64,000 nucleotides of DNA. Source: Phyto melanocephala (taxonomy: Eukaryota; Arthropoda; Insecta; Diptera; Rhinophoridae). The notes under the pieces are model-generated. The model did not search any database. It was not told where the DNA came from and worked only from the letters and a program-made list of their open reading frames with translations. Made by a program: the position numbers and the translations under genes. The DNA is taken from the NCBI GenBank assembly GCA_941918925.1, contig OW799237.1, forward strand, positions 111,756,515 to 111,820,514, given 5' to 3'. Below are positions 26,001 to 33,614 of the stretch, piece by piece (position 1 is the stretch's first letter; each line of letters begins with the position of its first letter).

Positions 26001-27896
26001 CAATTTATTGGAAACCAAGTTTAAAGAACGTGTTATTTTACGAAATGGTCCAGTCGATTGGCCGCCTCGGTTGTGCGATTTGACGCCGTTAGACTATTTC
26101 CTGTGGGGCTACGTCAAGTCTTTGGTCTATGCCAACAAGCCAGCGACGATCGATGAACTTCGTTCGAATATCGAACGTGAAATTGCAGCAGTATCGCCCG
26201 ATTTATGCTTGAAAACCGTCGAAAATTGGGTTCGGCGTCCGGACTTCTGCAAGCGTGCCCGTGGTGGCCATGCAAAAGAAATCGAGTTCCATACATAATG
26301 GCATCGAACGTACTTTCACAAGAATAAGGAATTTCATTGATATCCAACACAGTTTTTGTTTTATTTAAAAAAAACTTTTGTAGCGCTCTTATTGAAAAAC
26401 CCGATATGTTGATACTACATACTCGTATCTTAAGTTCATAGATGTTTGAGAACTTTCGACAAACAATTTCAACAAAGCCACAGACAGACTTTACCAAACC
26501 GATCTCACTTGTCACTTGTCGATCTCACGGTTGCTAAACCGATCTCACTTTTAATTTGTTACACAATGAGACATTGTTATTAAAAAATATGGTTTCTAGT
26601 TCCTTCGATTCGAAAATAAAACAGTTCAGATTTGTGTGCCCAATACACAATAAGTCGTTGAATTCTTTTTAAAAGATCAGGTTGATGGTACTAAAAAGGT
26701 CACGAAAATTTATTGAAAACAATTTCTGGACGTGCTTTTCGCTAAAACGGTGATTTTTTACTGCGAATGTTCGAATTTTCGAATATAACCTAAAACAGTA
26801 ATAAATAATTTTTAAAATTATTTTAAAAAAAATTTCCAAACTTAGAAGGTGAGATAGTCTAAAAATGATATTCTTTCTTTTATATTTCTTAATGACATTT
26901 GAAGATGACGATGAATGATGAAATTGAAATTTTATTTAAATGTCGAATTTGTTTGATATAATATAAATATGTATATATAGCATGTGGTATTATTGTTTAT
27001 TAACAAAATTAATTAATATTTACAGGCCCATTTTCATCAGATGAATCCACATCCATTGTGTAAGCGTAAGTTTTGTTATTGCGTTCGGCAATATTTAAAG
27101 TATTATTTGACGTAATAAAGTTTGAACTTGTAGTGGGGCCAGTTGCTAAAATTAATTCAGTTTTATTTTTAGGTTTTGTATTAATGAAAACTCGCTGAAC
27201 AGCTCCCGGACCACAGCCACCGCCAACGCCGCTACTGCCATTACCGCTAACTAATGTATGGGCAGTAGTACCAGCACCATTACTAACATCCGATGACAAC
27301 GTTGAGGACGAAGCTAAAGCCGAAGGTGAAGCCGATGTTATGGACGATGAGGAAGAGGAGGATGATGAAGCGGAAACATTCGAAGCTACTGAACTCCAAA
27401 ATGATTGGGCTGTGCTAACACAACCACTAATGGCACCACTTGCACCACCACCACTACCACCTCCAACCACACTTAATAGTTTACGATTGTTGTTGTTGCT
27501 AAAGCTGAGACTTAAATTGAATGATCTTTTGGTGTTGGGATTATTGTTGTTTTCACGCGCTGTAGAACTAAGCAGTTGCAGTTGGGCATCACTGTTTCTC
27601 TGGTGGCGTGGCGATCTAAGAGGAAATATTAATTCTTGACTACCGGCACCCTCACTGCCGGTTGTACTTAAACTGCTGTCGCCAACACTTAGTGCTTCAA
27701 CATTGCTAACACCAGCATCCAACAAGCCCACACTATTTTCTCCTACCACTCCGCCTCCTCCGCCGTCGCCGACACCACCACCCATACCACTTATGCTACC
27801 GCCACCTTCATTAATACCTCCTGTATTCGAATCATTAGTACCAACACCAACACCTCCGCCACTGTTGTCGAAATTGGAATTATTTTGTATAAACAT
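4900..27896 (-). CDS. FBXL20 (CG9003 ortholog): FBXL20/FBXL2-like F-box and leucine-rich-repeat protein (whole gene, 9 coding exons)
   Basis: The predicted product is the substrate-binding subunit of an SCF (Skp1-Cul1-F-box) ubiquitin ligase. Joining nine exons with GT/AG sites gives 716 residues. Residues 1-291 are low-complexity Gly/Ser/Asn. The F-box lies at about 306-345 and starts LPKEILLRIFSYLDVV. Repeats of the LxxLxLxxCxxITDxxL type fill about 359-690, and the end is CCEIL. Known vertebrate FBXL2 and FBXL20 end in a CAAX box ending in Leu, so membrane anchoring by geranylgeranylation is inferred. The order of repeats and the C-terminal HLPNIKVHAYFAPVTPPP block match the FBXL20 family closely. 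The ATG at 27896 is preceded directly by an in-frame TAA, so no longer start exists in that exon. Introns range from 67 bp to about 13 kb, and the long ones are full of transposons. The 3' UTR below 4900 is AT-rich and its poly(A) site is not fixed. No frame break was seen in the exons. The N-terminal tail is much longer than in vertebrate FBXL20. Confidence 0.93.
5283..6088 (+). mobile_element. DINE-1-like (Helentron-derived) element, copy a
   Basis: The element begins AAACAAGTAAGAGCGCTATA with a near-palindrome TTCAGCCGTGCCGAA, then TTATATACCCTTCACA. A roughly 230-bp A-rich low-complexity block follows. The conserved 3' block holds ACGGACAGACGGTCAGACGG, TCAGAAAATATATACTTTAT and GGGTCGGAAA, and the end is GTGTGAAGGGTATAA. 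The CCCTTCACA and TGTGAAGGG blocks are subterminal inverted repeats, as in DINE-1. It carries no protein-coding capacity. It sits in the last intron of the FBXL20-like gene, antisense to it. Confidence 0.8.
6132..6344 (-). CDS. FBXL20 (CG9003 ortholog): FBXL20-like gene, coding exon 8 (LRRs)
   Basis: 213 bp, phase 0. It encodes SHCELITDDGIRQL and the diagnostic ELDNCPLITD and RIELFDCQLITRAAI motifs. The donor is AAAG followed by GTAACA. A DINE-like element lies in the next intron. Confidence 0.94.
6438..6731 (-). CDS. FBXL20 (CG9003 ortholog): FBXL20-like gene, coding exon 7 (LRRs)
   Basis: 294 bp, phase 0. It begins SITDASIRQIA and includes LEVSGCRNFTDLGF and LERMDLEECNQITD, a highly conserved FBXL20/FBXL2 repeat. 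It ends LEKL with the donor GTGAATA. The 67-bp intron before it is the shortest in the gene. Confidence 0.94.
6799..6987 (-). CDS. FBXL20 (CG9003 ortholog): FBXL20-like gene, coding exon 6 (LRRs)
   Basis: 189 bp, phase 0. It starts NLLEINISWCHLIT directly after the GTTGCAG acceptor and ends HSCE before GTAAAT. It covers the repeat that in vertebrates reads NISWCDQVTK. Confidence 0.93.
7161..7583 (-). mobile_element. Mariner/Tc1-type transposon relic, N-terminal part only
   Basis: On the minus strand the translation contains TSSTVKRLIEKF and, in another frame, IRRRGQELQISKSSIQRIL, a helix-turn-helix pattern of mariner-type transposases. The outer end AAAGGGTGTACCAGAATTAA resembles the ends of the short element at 53.1 kb. 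Multiple frame breaks show it is dead. It is cut at about 7583 by the next mariner. Confidence 0.6.
7586..8579 (+). mobile_element. Mariner-like element with terminal inverted repeats, decayed
   Basis: The terminal repeats AAGGGTGTCTCAGTAAGAAT and, at the other end, the reverse complement of AAGGGGGTCTCAGC...AATGCACTTTTT flank about 994 bp, with TA on each side. The plus strand starts with ATGGTGCGCTTTACGAAAGA (protein MVRFTKEQ). It later encodes NSQSYRIWAKKIL and WFQQNGATCHTA, the block holding the second catalytic Asp of DD34D mariners, here changed to Asn. The region between is deleted and frameshifted. It is the same family as 24555-25786. Confidence 0.8.
8590..8890 (+). pseudogene. Possible transposon-derived coding fragment (LFNQDDFNDLDRKLSLPK)
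   Basis: The plus-strand frame at about 8725-8880 reads LFNQDDFNDLDRKLSLPK and then ASEMLVSRLKQRNFL. This is reminiscent of a repetitive insect protein family with an (E/D)LNDLVRDLxLSK...LLxSRLKxxNLL pattern. The match is from memory and the fragment is short. No start codon or full domain is present. Confidence 0.35.
8964..9315. mobile_element. Foldback/MITE-like element rich in GACGAATT motifs
   Basis: The left end GCACAATTGCGACGAACCAC, followed by GAATTTCGCC, pairs with the right end ATTCGTCGTCCGTCGCAATT. The interior repeats forms of GAATTTTCGTCG several times on both strands. No coding sequence is present. Confidence 0.6.
9316..10084. other. Intron sequence without recognised features
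   Basis: Part of the 13-kb intron of the FBXL20-like gene. Apart from short open frames without domain structure, nothing identifiable is seen. Confidence 0.35.
10085..10725. repeat. Inverted-repeat region with GTTTGCAAACG/GAAACGTTTCC motifs
   Basis: The left edge (GTGAACGAAAAGAAACGAAAC) is loosely complementary to the right edge (GTTTGTTTTCGTACTCTGATT). The interior contains CGTTTGCAAACGTTTGCAG, AAACGTTTTGAAACGTTTGC and GAAACGTTTCC. It is probably a long decayed MITE with degenerate ends and codes for nothing. Confidence 0.35.
11534..12200 (+). mobile_element. DINE-1-like element, copy b
   Basis: The 5' block GTGCTATATTCGGCCTTGCC is followed by TTATATACCCTTCACAACG and ends at CACAGGTGAAGGGTATAA. 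The T-rich low-complexity block at 11700-11820 is the strand complement of that in other copies. It belongs with copies h and n, because all three share ACCCTTGTGCACCACAGGTG at the 3' end. Confidence 0.8.
12521..13125 (+). mobile_element. Internally deleted mariner/IS630-type element nested in DINE-like copy c
   Basis: The ends AGGGTGGTTAAATTTGAAGGG and the reverse complement of TCCCTTAAAATAAAACCACCCA form imperfect terminal repeats, with TA nearby on both sides. The plus strand encodes a degenerate transposase N-terminus (YAIEQRVAT-like, then FGQHNRSNSSTI) and jumps to a piece of the C-terminal half with frame breaks (DYRIVVCRLGWGAIWPI). It is dead. Confidence 0.6.
13165..14745 (+). repeat. 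Degenerate tandem modules inside DINE-like copy c
   Basis: At least two related modules lie end to end. The block from AGTGGGCGTTATAGTAGGCG through GGGAGGTGGGCGTAAAAGTG is present at about 14031-14197 and again at 14318-14484, with an older version near 13170-13330. The block GTGCGGTATAAATTTTCGTAC through TTTCATGA occurs at about 13895-14003 and 14607-14724. Confidence 0.7.
15487..16729. mobile_element. Probable inverted-repeat element interrupted by another MITE
   Basis: The left GCACCTAGAGAGATTGA matches the reverse complement of the right end (GCACCTAGGGGGATCAA). AAAACCGGTTTTCGG near the left pairs loosely with ATAACCGGTTTCTTATACC at 16120-16140. A second inverted-repeat element occupies 16172-16665. 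No coding sequence is seen. Confidence 0.4.
16172..16665. mobile_element. MITE with GGCCATATTCATAACAAAAAGTT-type ends
   Basis: The left ACGGCCATATTCATAACAAA matches the reverse complement of the right ACTTTTTGTTTTGAATAAGG-CCGT. Both halves contain GCCAA and AAACTTTATTCATAA-type subrepeats. It is about 490 bp, non-coding, and lies inside the larger element above. Confidence 0.65.
17060..17480 (+). pseudogene. Very decayed mariner-type transposase relic
   Basis: Plus-strand fragments in several frames read FVNKQDYRIWNNAD and, further on, ENYTADAIIDILHRRV. They resemble the VNKQNCRIW and ATCHTADATIDLL blocks of mariner transposases, in the right order and about the right distance. All frames are broken and no terminal repeats were found. 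Confidence 0.4.
18495..18774. mobile_element. Short inverted-repeat element (CCTTTCAGATTAGGCAAGT ends)
   Basis: CCTTTCAGATTAGGCAAG at the left and CTTGCCTAATCAGAAAGG at the right form an 18-bp near-perfect inverted repeat about 280 bp apart. The interior is non-coding. Confidence 0.55.
18984..19170. mobile_element. Small MITE (CTATTTATTCATCAGGTA ends), related to 40.04-40.17 kb
   Basis: TATTTATTCATCAGGTA at the left and TACCTGATGAATAAATA at the right are a perfect 17-bp inverted repeat. The right half (GGCAGCTGAAATTT, AATCAGCTGATAGA) resembles 40060-40165, so the family is dispersed. Confidence 0.6.
20008..20185 (-). CDS. FBXL20 (CG9003 ortholog): FBXL20-like gene, coding exon 5 (LRRs)
   Basis: 178 bp. 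It encodes cysteine-type leucine-rich repeats (NIEKLDLSECNKITD, then LASINLESCSNITD) and ends at DGCP with the donor GTAAGTT. The acceptor follows a pyrimidine-rich TTTGCTTTACAG. The intron after this exon is about 13 kb. Confidence 0.93.
20400..21240 (+). repeat. Unclassified dispersed repeat in intron 4
   Basis: The region is GC-richer than its surroundings. It shares a ~60-bp block with 560-640 and a block CGAAGGGGATCACAAAGGAACCC with the tandem copies just downstream. It may be a decayed transposon. No motif identifies the class. Confidence 0.4.
21339..21600 (+). repeat. Two direct tandem copies of a ~130-bp unit
   Basis: AAAATTTACAACAAACGCTT starts at about 21339 and again at about 21469. 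Both copies continue through GTGACGGCA, GCCTTAAAAT and AAAAAGGAACC to GAAAGCAGTCTG or GAAGCAGTCTG. A third partial version ending GTAGTCTG lies at 20760-20802. Confidence 0.75.
21947..22041 (-). CDS. FBXL20 (CG9003 ortholog): FBXL20-like gene, coding exon 4 (first LRR)
   Basis: 95 bp. It encodes ENISQRCGGFLKFLSLRGC and the following VGDQSI, then ends two bases into an Arg codon that the next exon completes. The donor is CG followed by GTAAGTGAG. It matches the first leucine-rich repeat of FBXL20. Confidence 0.92.
22145..22228 (-). CDS. FBXL20 (CG9003 ortholog): FBXL20-like gene, coding exon 3 (F-box end)
   Basis: Residues 331-358, 84 bp, phase 0 at both ends. It encodes the second half of the F-box, including WNILALDGSCWQKVNLFDFQ, nearly invariant in the family. 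The introns on both sides are short (68 and 103 bp). Confidence 0.93.
22297..22413 (-). CDS. FBXL20 (CG9003 ortholog): FBXL20-like gene, coding exon 2 (F-box start)
   Basis: Residues 292-330. The acceptor reads TGTTTAG before CAAACATT, and the donor is CAA followed by GTATGA. The exon carries an acidic Asn/Asp/Glu stretch and then the F-box core LPKEILLRIFSYLDVVSLC, the surface that in this family contacts Skp1. The last residues (CRCAQ) join in phase 0 to VSKYW of the next exon, as in the vertebrate proteins. Confidence 0.92.
22914..23326. mobile_element. MITE with TAGGGCCrTTATTAyAACTT ends
   Basis: The left end CTAAGGGCCATTATTATAAC and the reverse complement of the right end (CTTAGGGCCGTTATTACAAC) match at 17 of 20 positions. 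Subterminal AAAGTTA and TAACTTT motifs are repeated inside. It is about 413 bp, non-coding, and lies in the first intron of the FBXL20-like gene. Confidence 0.7.
23797..24200 (+). mobile_element. CCCAGC-family MITE, copy A
   Basis: It has ACCCAGCAAAAAAA and TTTTTTTTTGCTGGGT ends and a 404-bp non-coding body with CATGCAC and CATGAATAATTTAATGAAC segments. Copies at 55.9 kb (opposite strand) and 61.5-62.7 kb share the body, so the ends are defined by three copies. Confidence 0.8.
24555..25786 (+). mobile_element. Mariner-like element, nearly full length but decayed
   Basis: It is the same family as 7586-8579: both contain GCAGCTGTCACATATGTTTATTCCGATTATT-type sequence, here at about 24625-24660, and the start MQRFTKEQLVVT. 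The 3' end TTTCTACTGAGGCATCCTTTA is the weakened terminal repeat. Fragments of the NKQ-x-RIW region, the HPQRVTVWC region and the C-terminal region occur in order, with many stops and a duplicated TTATTnAAAAAGAA stretch near the start. Length (~1.23 kb) is close to intact mariners. Confidence 0.75.
25840..26405 (+). mobile_element. Second mariner-type element, C-terminal half with a long open frame
   Basis: The frame at 25852-26298 encodes NGNRYRTMITEYFWPQL, WFQQDGATSHTA with the second catalytic Asp, and CDLTPLDYFLWGYVK with the third (DD34D pattern). It ends at the usual HxxEIEFHT-type C-terminus. The first half, with the first Asp, is absent. A frameshift lies near 25870, where IGPYFFREE is in another frame. 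The 3' terminal repeat CTTTTGTAGCGCTCTTATTG is kept. It abuts the previous mariner. Confidence 0.8.
26406..27008. other. First-intron sequence without recognised features
   Basis: AT-rich non-coding DNA between the mariner relic and exon 1 of the FBXL20-like gene. A short repeat CCGATCTCACTT/GTCGATCTCAC occurs three times at 26498-26552. Nothing else is seen. Confidence 0.4.
27024..27896 (-). CDS. FBXL20 (CG9003 ortholog): FBXL20-like gene, coding exon 1 (low-complexity N-terminus)
   Basis: This exon encodes residues 1-291. It is rich in Gly, Ser, Asn and Thr, with glycine runs near residues 10-55 and a serine run near 180-190. It ends in an acidic stretch, MDVDSSDENGP, followed by the donor GTAAAT. 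The start context is TTTTTAA-ATG with an in-frame stop touching the ATG. The base composition (GGN, AGY and AAY codon runs) is clearly richer in GC than the surrounding DNA. No globular domain is recognisable. The next exon continues in phase 0. Non-coding 5' exons may lie above 27896 but none can be placed. Confidence 0.85.
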
Positions 27897-28469
27897 TTAA
27901 AAACGTTTTTTTCAACACAATTTTCAATACTTTTTCTTTATTTTTATTTTGTTGTTGTTTCAGTTAAATTGTTCTTTGTTTTTGTTATTTATTATTAATA
28001 TATTTTTATAGTTAAATTATTAAAGTTGATTTATTTTTCCAAACTCTATATATTCTATTATATTGAAGGGTTAAACAAATTTATTTTATTTAAAAAATAA
28101 TTAAAAATACAAATTAAATAGACTTGAAGGAATTTGAAATATGTACAATACAATGCCTGTGTGTGTATGCGAAATATTTACAGACATATGTATGTATGTA
28201 TGTATGTCAACTTACACACATATGTTTGTAGTAGGAAACCTAATAATTAATTAAATTATTTTGTAACTAAATAATAAACTTAATTGCTCAAATCAATAGA
28301 TAAGTATGAAGGAAATTCAATTTCTACTTTCCAAGAGAATCCTTACGATAAAAACAATTGTATGTATGAATGTGTAGTAAATGTATTATAAAGCATTGTT
28401 CACATAAGATCCGGCATTAGATGAGATATATTAAAAAAATATTGAAAATTGTTTAAGAGGGATATTTGG
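27897..28469. other. Probable 5' UTR and upstream region of the FBXL20-like gene
   Basis: The sequence upstream of the ATG on the minus strand is AT-rich with TTG/CAA-repeat tracts at 27948-27990 and a TGTA microsatellite at 28188-28208. No clear promoter element or upstream exon can be placed. Confidence 0.35.
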
Positions 28470-28657
28470 CATATCGATGCCTTACTTCCTCAACCTCGTA
28501 TCTTAAAAAATAAAATTATTATTATTAAGGAATTGATTGTATTTATAATATAATATACTAATCTTTTTTATTTAAAGCATAAAACAATCGTTTGATATGA
28601 AAAAGTCAAAACCGTATTTTTTAAGATACGAGGTTGAGGAAGTAAGGCATCGATATG
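28470..28657. mobile_element. Foldback element with perfect 43-bp inverted repeats
   Basis: The arms 28470-28512 and 28615-28657 are perfect reverse complements over 43 bases, starting CATATCGATGCCTTACTTCC. The spacer is about 100 bp and AT-rich. Perfect arms in decayed surroundings suggest a young insertion or a structure held by gene conversion. No target duplication was recognised. Confidence 0.8.
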
Positions 28658-29236
28658 GTGAACAACGGTTAAAGAGCATGTAGAGAGGACATTAATTAAT
28701 GGGTTCTGATTTGAAATTTAAAAATATTGATTCAATGTATACAAAGCGTTTTGTGACCGGTTTTTATGTGAGCACCGATTTAGAATTGGATTGGAATTTT
28801 TGGTAATAATGAAAATCAGAAAAAGAAAAAAAGTTGAAAAAAAATAATAAATAAAAATTGACTTTTTTCAATGTCGATGTTTTCAAATGTAAATTCGTAT
28901 CTCGATTTTTTTTCGAAATTGCATTTTTAACGTTTCCTGGTATTTTACTAACAACACATACATATTTCCTGAAATTTGTTCACATCTCTTAATTATCAAA
29001 AAGAAGGGGTTATAAAAATGTGATAATTAACGCAGCTCATTTATTTTATTTGTAAAGGATATTCGTCTCTCAGGTCTCTATGTATTTGAATGCGTTGCCA
29101 ATCGTTTCATATGAAAAATTATCAAACATGGCAACTTTTAACTTAAAATCAACCGTTAAGGGAAAACAATTAAGTGAACATTTTTATAAATGCGTGCTGT
29201 GAAAATTAAATAATTCGAAAAAATCAAAAATAACTA

Positions 29237-29998
29237 AAACAAGTAAAAGCGCTATATTCGGCCGTGCCGAATCTTATATACCCTTCACAACGTGTAGTCA
29301 TGCAATAACAGTAAATTCACGTATGTATGTTAAAAAAAAACAAAAAACAAAATAAAAAAAAAATTTAAAAAAAAAAATTTAAAAAAAAAATTTAAAAAAA
29401 AAAAAAAATTATTATATACATATATAATATATATAAAACAAAAAAAAAAATAAAAAAAAAATTAAAAAAAAAAATAAAAAAAAATAATAAAAATATATAT
29501 TATATTAAATAAAAAATAAAAAAAAAATTTTAAAAAAAAATTTTAAAAAAATTTAAAAAAAAATTTTTTTGCCTCAGCTGGGATTCGATGCCACGTTTTC
29601 TCTAACCAGTATACACGTTTGTATGTAAGTATGTTGTTGTTGTAATGTTGTTTTTATGAAAAGAAAATCGAGGTGGTCGTGGGTTTTTGCTCATATCTCA
29701 GTTGTTTATGTACCGATGTTTCTGATTTTCAATACCGATCTACTCCCGAATATTTCTGATATTTTAATACCTTACCCGGGTCCAACCTATGTCGGGGGGC
29801 TTCAAAAAGTTGATTTCAACATACACACGGACAGACGGTCAGACGGACAGACGGACAGACGGTCAGGGCTTAATCGACTCCTCTATTCATAAGCTTTCAG
29901 AAAATATATACTTTATGGGGTCGGAAATGAAAATTGTAGAAATTTCACACGGAATGACAAACCTATATATACCCTTTTTCACTGTGTGAAGGGTATAA
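29237..29998 (+). mobile_element. DINE-1-like element, copy d (young)
   Basis: It is a complete copy with AAACAAGTAAAAGCGCTATA, the TTCGGCCGTGCCGAA palindrome, an A-rich block at 29335-29570, tandem ACGGACAG units and GTGTGAAGGGTATAA. Over about 430 bp of its 3' block it differs from copy k at only about three positions. The 78-codon open frame across it is an accident of the repeat. Confidence 0.85.
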
Positions 29999-31265
29999 CA
30001 AGCAAGAATTCTGTATTCGTCCGGGCCAAATTTGATATTACCCTTCAACATCAAACATCATATATGTATGTAGGTAAAGTGACCACATTATAGCTTAGCC
30101 TAGATTGCAGATTTAATGTTATACGCTATTAGGCTTTATTATTTCCAACGCTATCTTTGATTTCGAATTTTTACATAGTAAGCTGTATTTGATTGATCAA
30201 GCCCTTTCATTTGATACCCATATTGATGGGGTTAAAAAAACAATTATCCATCATTTTAATTAGGACGCCATCTTGGATATTACACTTTTCCTAGTTTACT
30301 GTATTCTACTGGTCAAGTCCTTTAATTTAATACTAATACTGAGGGGATTAAAGGCGACAAAGCCGTAAATATTTACATGAACTTCATATATATCTGCCAT
30401 TTCATTTTAGACGCCATCTTGTATTTTGACTTTTTCAAAGTTTACTCTATTCGACTGGCAAAGCCAGTGGAAGTAGAGGAATTGGATACATTTTTAATTA
30501 CAAATTTGATCCATATAGAAATTTATTTTATGCTATTTTTTATTAGCGACCATCATGGACCTAAATTTTTTATAGCCTGCCTTTTCTTTTGATATCCATA
30601 TCTCGTCTCTATGTTATCGAGAACCTAAAAACAATTATTTATTTTTGTAAGTTTTAGAAAGAAACACCAAATCATTTGTTTTTTTTTGTGCTTATATCTC
30701 AGTCAGTTTCTAATCGATTTGTCAGATTTTCTCAGCTATAGTTTTCGAGACTACGGCATGTATTTTGGTGTCTTTAGCGTGTCCAAAAATTAATTAGGAG
30801 CTTAAATAACTTGATATATTCAAAAAAATATATATATAAATTTTTGAAAATTAATTTTGTCTATAATTTTGCCGATTAGTGAACGATTTGTCCAAAATAT
30901 TAACGAATAGCCTTAAAGGTATGTTATATCTACAAATAATAGCAAATGTGTTTATAAATTATAATAAACCTGAAAATTTTTGATTTTTTGGGAAAATATG
31001 GAAAAAAACAGTGGCATTATTGCTTATTTGCTCATATCTCAGAAGGTTATGGGGTGATTGTGTTGGATTTAAATGCAATATATTTCCGGTTATTTGCAAA
31101 AGATTAATACCACATACAGGTACAGGTGGGAACTTCTAAAAGTTCATTTTAATCAACACAAGGACAGAGGGGCATTGCTCAATCGACTCAATCGCCATAA
31201 GCTTTCTAAAAATATATACTTTATGGGTTCGGATATGGAAGTGGAAGTTACCATATAATACCTAT
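29999..31265 (+). mobile_element. DINE-like relic of a second subfamily, copy e
   Basis: It starts AACAAGCAAGAATTCTGTAT with CGTCCGGGCC in place of the palindrome. It contains TTTGATACCCATATTGATGG and GACGCCATCTTG blocks shared with copies g and l. It ends with AAATATATACTTTATGGGTTC but lacks a clean GGGTATAA. Copy d is joined directly to its first bases. Confidence 0.6.
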
Positions 31266-31299
31266 TTCCGAAAATCATTTAAATTTAAAAAAGAAAATC

Positions 31300-33440
31300 T
31301 GTAGAAAAATAATTGTTTTACAAATAATATTAGGGGGTGTAGGGCATATAATTTAGCTAGTCTTGAACGGTTATAATTATGTTGTTTTGCTGCTATGAAA
31401 GTTCCATTCTTGTTGATGGGACTGTAGCAGCAATAATTTAATTAATTCACTTGCTCATTTAATTTTGTTACAAACTTTACCAATTGTTCTTGTACTAAAT
31501 TGAAAGATAAAAAAAACTAATAAAATAATAAAGAAAATTAATGATGACGCCACTTAGACTAGACTAATAACTGTTTGAAAAGTATTATTGTCCTTTCAAC
31601 AAGATACTTTGAATTTTGCCTTTCTATCACTCTCTAACTCTCTCTAATCAAATTGGAAGAGGAAGTTAGTCAGCCAAAATATAAAATACTAAAATTTAAG
31701 AAAAATCCAATCATATTTATCCAACAAATTAGTAAAAAGTAGATGAGAATTTAACATAAGAGGTGACTGACTAAATGCTCCTTTTTCATTTTGTCATGAT
31801 GTCTGTTGATTCAGACAAATCTTGCACATGCTGGCAAATGAACCGAGAAAGGAAAACATCTCTTTGTGTTTGATATGATTTGCTGCAAAAATTATTGTTC
31901 TTTGTTCCTGAAGTGCAGGCAATGGCCAGAACACAGCATTTCAAAGGCTGCAGTTTGTTAAGCAGAAGTAGAATGCAACTAAATACAAACATACTGAAAA
32001 AGGATATATAACTTAGTCCTTGTTGAGTCATACGTTAGCATTTAGATGGGGAGATAAAAGAAGTTTCTTTGTTGTCGCTTAAAAAACTTATATATTCACA
32101 CGCACATAGTTTTTTTTGAAAGTGTAAAGGCGCCATTTACAGCCAGGAATCAAGACAAAGGAAATAGAAAAGCAGCTTTAATGCTGTGAGTGAGTTTCGT
32201 AAATGTTAAAAAATAATATTTCTTATACATATATTATTATAGCATTAAAATAACCATGAAAAGTCAACAAAAAAAGTTTAACTCATCAATGATGAGACGT
32301 TAAACTATAAAGAAAGAACCCATAAACGAATAAAGAACGATGTATCACTTATAACTACGTTCCATTCATCATACATATGTATGTATGTATGTACGTATGT
32401 GCATATGTAAATCCAACAAACGTACACAGATATGTATGTATGTGTGTTCACATACTTGTACATACATAAATTTAGCGGATTCAGTGGTTATTGGCGTATT
32501 ATATTTTGTTTTTAAGTGGCATTGAACTCTCTCAACAAACCATAAATACAAATGTATACACACAAAGCCTTTTAACGAATTCACTGCATACAGTACTGTG
32601 AAATTTAAAAACCGGGCTTTTGCAAAATGTATTAATTTAAAATTTATTAAATTTAAAACTTATGGTTATGCATACAAAAACAATAAGAATTTTAAATATT
32701 TGTTCAATTCACATATTTGTTCAATTGTAAAATTGTGTACATCGGCAATATGTATTTTTGTTTAAGCTTAAAGTATTGTTGATATTTTTTAACATACATT
32801 TTTTGTAATGTAATAAACAAGATGTTACTTGCTAATCTTTAATACAACCAAGTAACTTAAATTGTTGAAAAAATTAAATTTTTGTAATTTTTTTTTTCTA
32901 AATATTTTTTATATTCGAACCTCTTTTTTAAAATTTTTTTTTACTATGTTTATAAGATTTTTTATACTGGCTTTCAAGATCATATAATTTTCAAATCGTG
33001 TTTATTCAGAAGAAATTAAATTTTATAAACTGAAAAAGTAAGTTTTAACCGACACTAGCCGAGTGGAATGCATTTTCGAAACCAGCTACGGTATCATGTC
33101 GATCAGTATTTCAGTGTTGCGAATATTATCTCTTTAACTCACAAGCTGTTAAGAAATAGAATTCGGTAATGATCTTTCGTCAGCCGTTAAAGATTCGATT
33201 TTATTGATTTTCAAAAGAAAAGTTTAAAAAAATATATCTACGCGAGGGTTGGCGTAGCTAAAAAATTTTTTTCTGGAGTTGACAAAAGCTCAAAAATGTT
33301 TTTTCATGTGGTAATATTAAACTGAGTTAATTTTATAACTATTTTAATTGTAAATAGTTAATTTTTTTCAATTCTGGGGTTATCAAAACAACAAAACATC
33401 TAGTTATGCCCAGGCGAGTCTTTAAACATGTGGTAGCAGC
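31300..33440. other. Intergenic AT-rich stretch
   Basis: No gene recognised. It contains (ATGT)n/(ACAT)n microsatellite at about 32370-32470 and scattered poly(T) tracts. Open frames on both strands lack any domain. Confidence 0.4.
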
Positions 33441-33442
33441 AG

Positions 33443-33614
33443 AAAATTTATTGCAACTAACACACGGATGGATGGACAGACGAACCTAGTTAAATTGACG
33501 CCTCTTTAAGAATTCAAAATATGTCTTAATATGTGGGGTCTTAAATTAATATTGTGAAAACTTCTAACGGAATGGCAAACTTATATATACCCATATAACT
33601 CGTAAAGGTTGTAA
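33443..33614 (+). mobile_element. 3' fragment of a DINE-like element, copy f
   Basis: ACACGGATGGATGGACAGAC, then CGGAATGGCAAACTTATATATACCC and a worn CGTAAAGGTTGTAATAA end, match the 3' block of the other copies. The 5' part is not recognised. Confidence 0.55.

Noticed and set aside
27340..27900. Plus-strand open frames with proline-rich translation (27340-27639, 27703-27900)
   Set aside because: They are the antisense of exon 1 of the FBXL20-like gene; glycine codons read backwards give proline runs.
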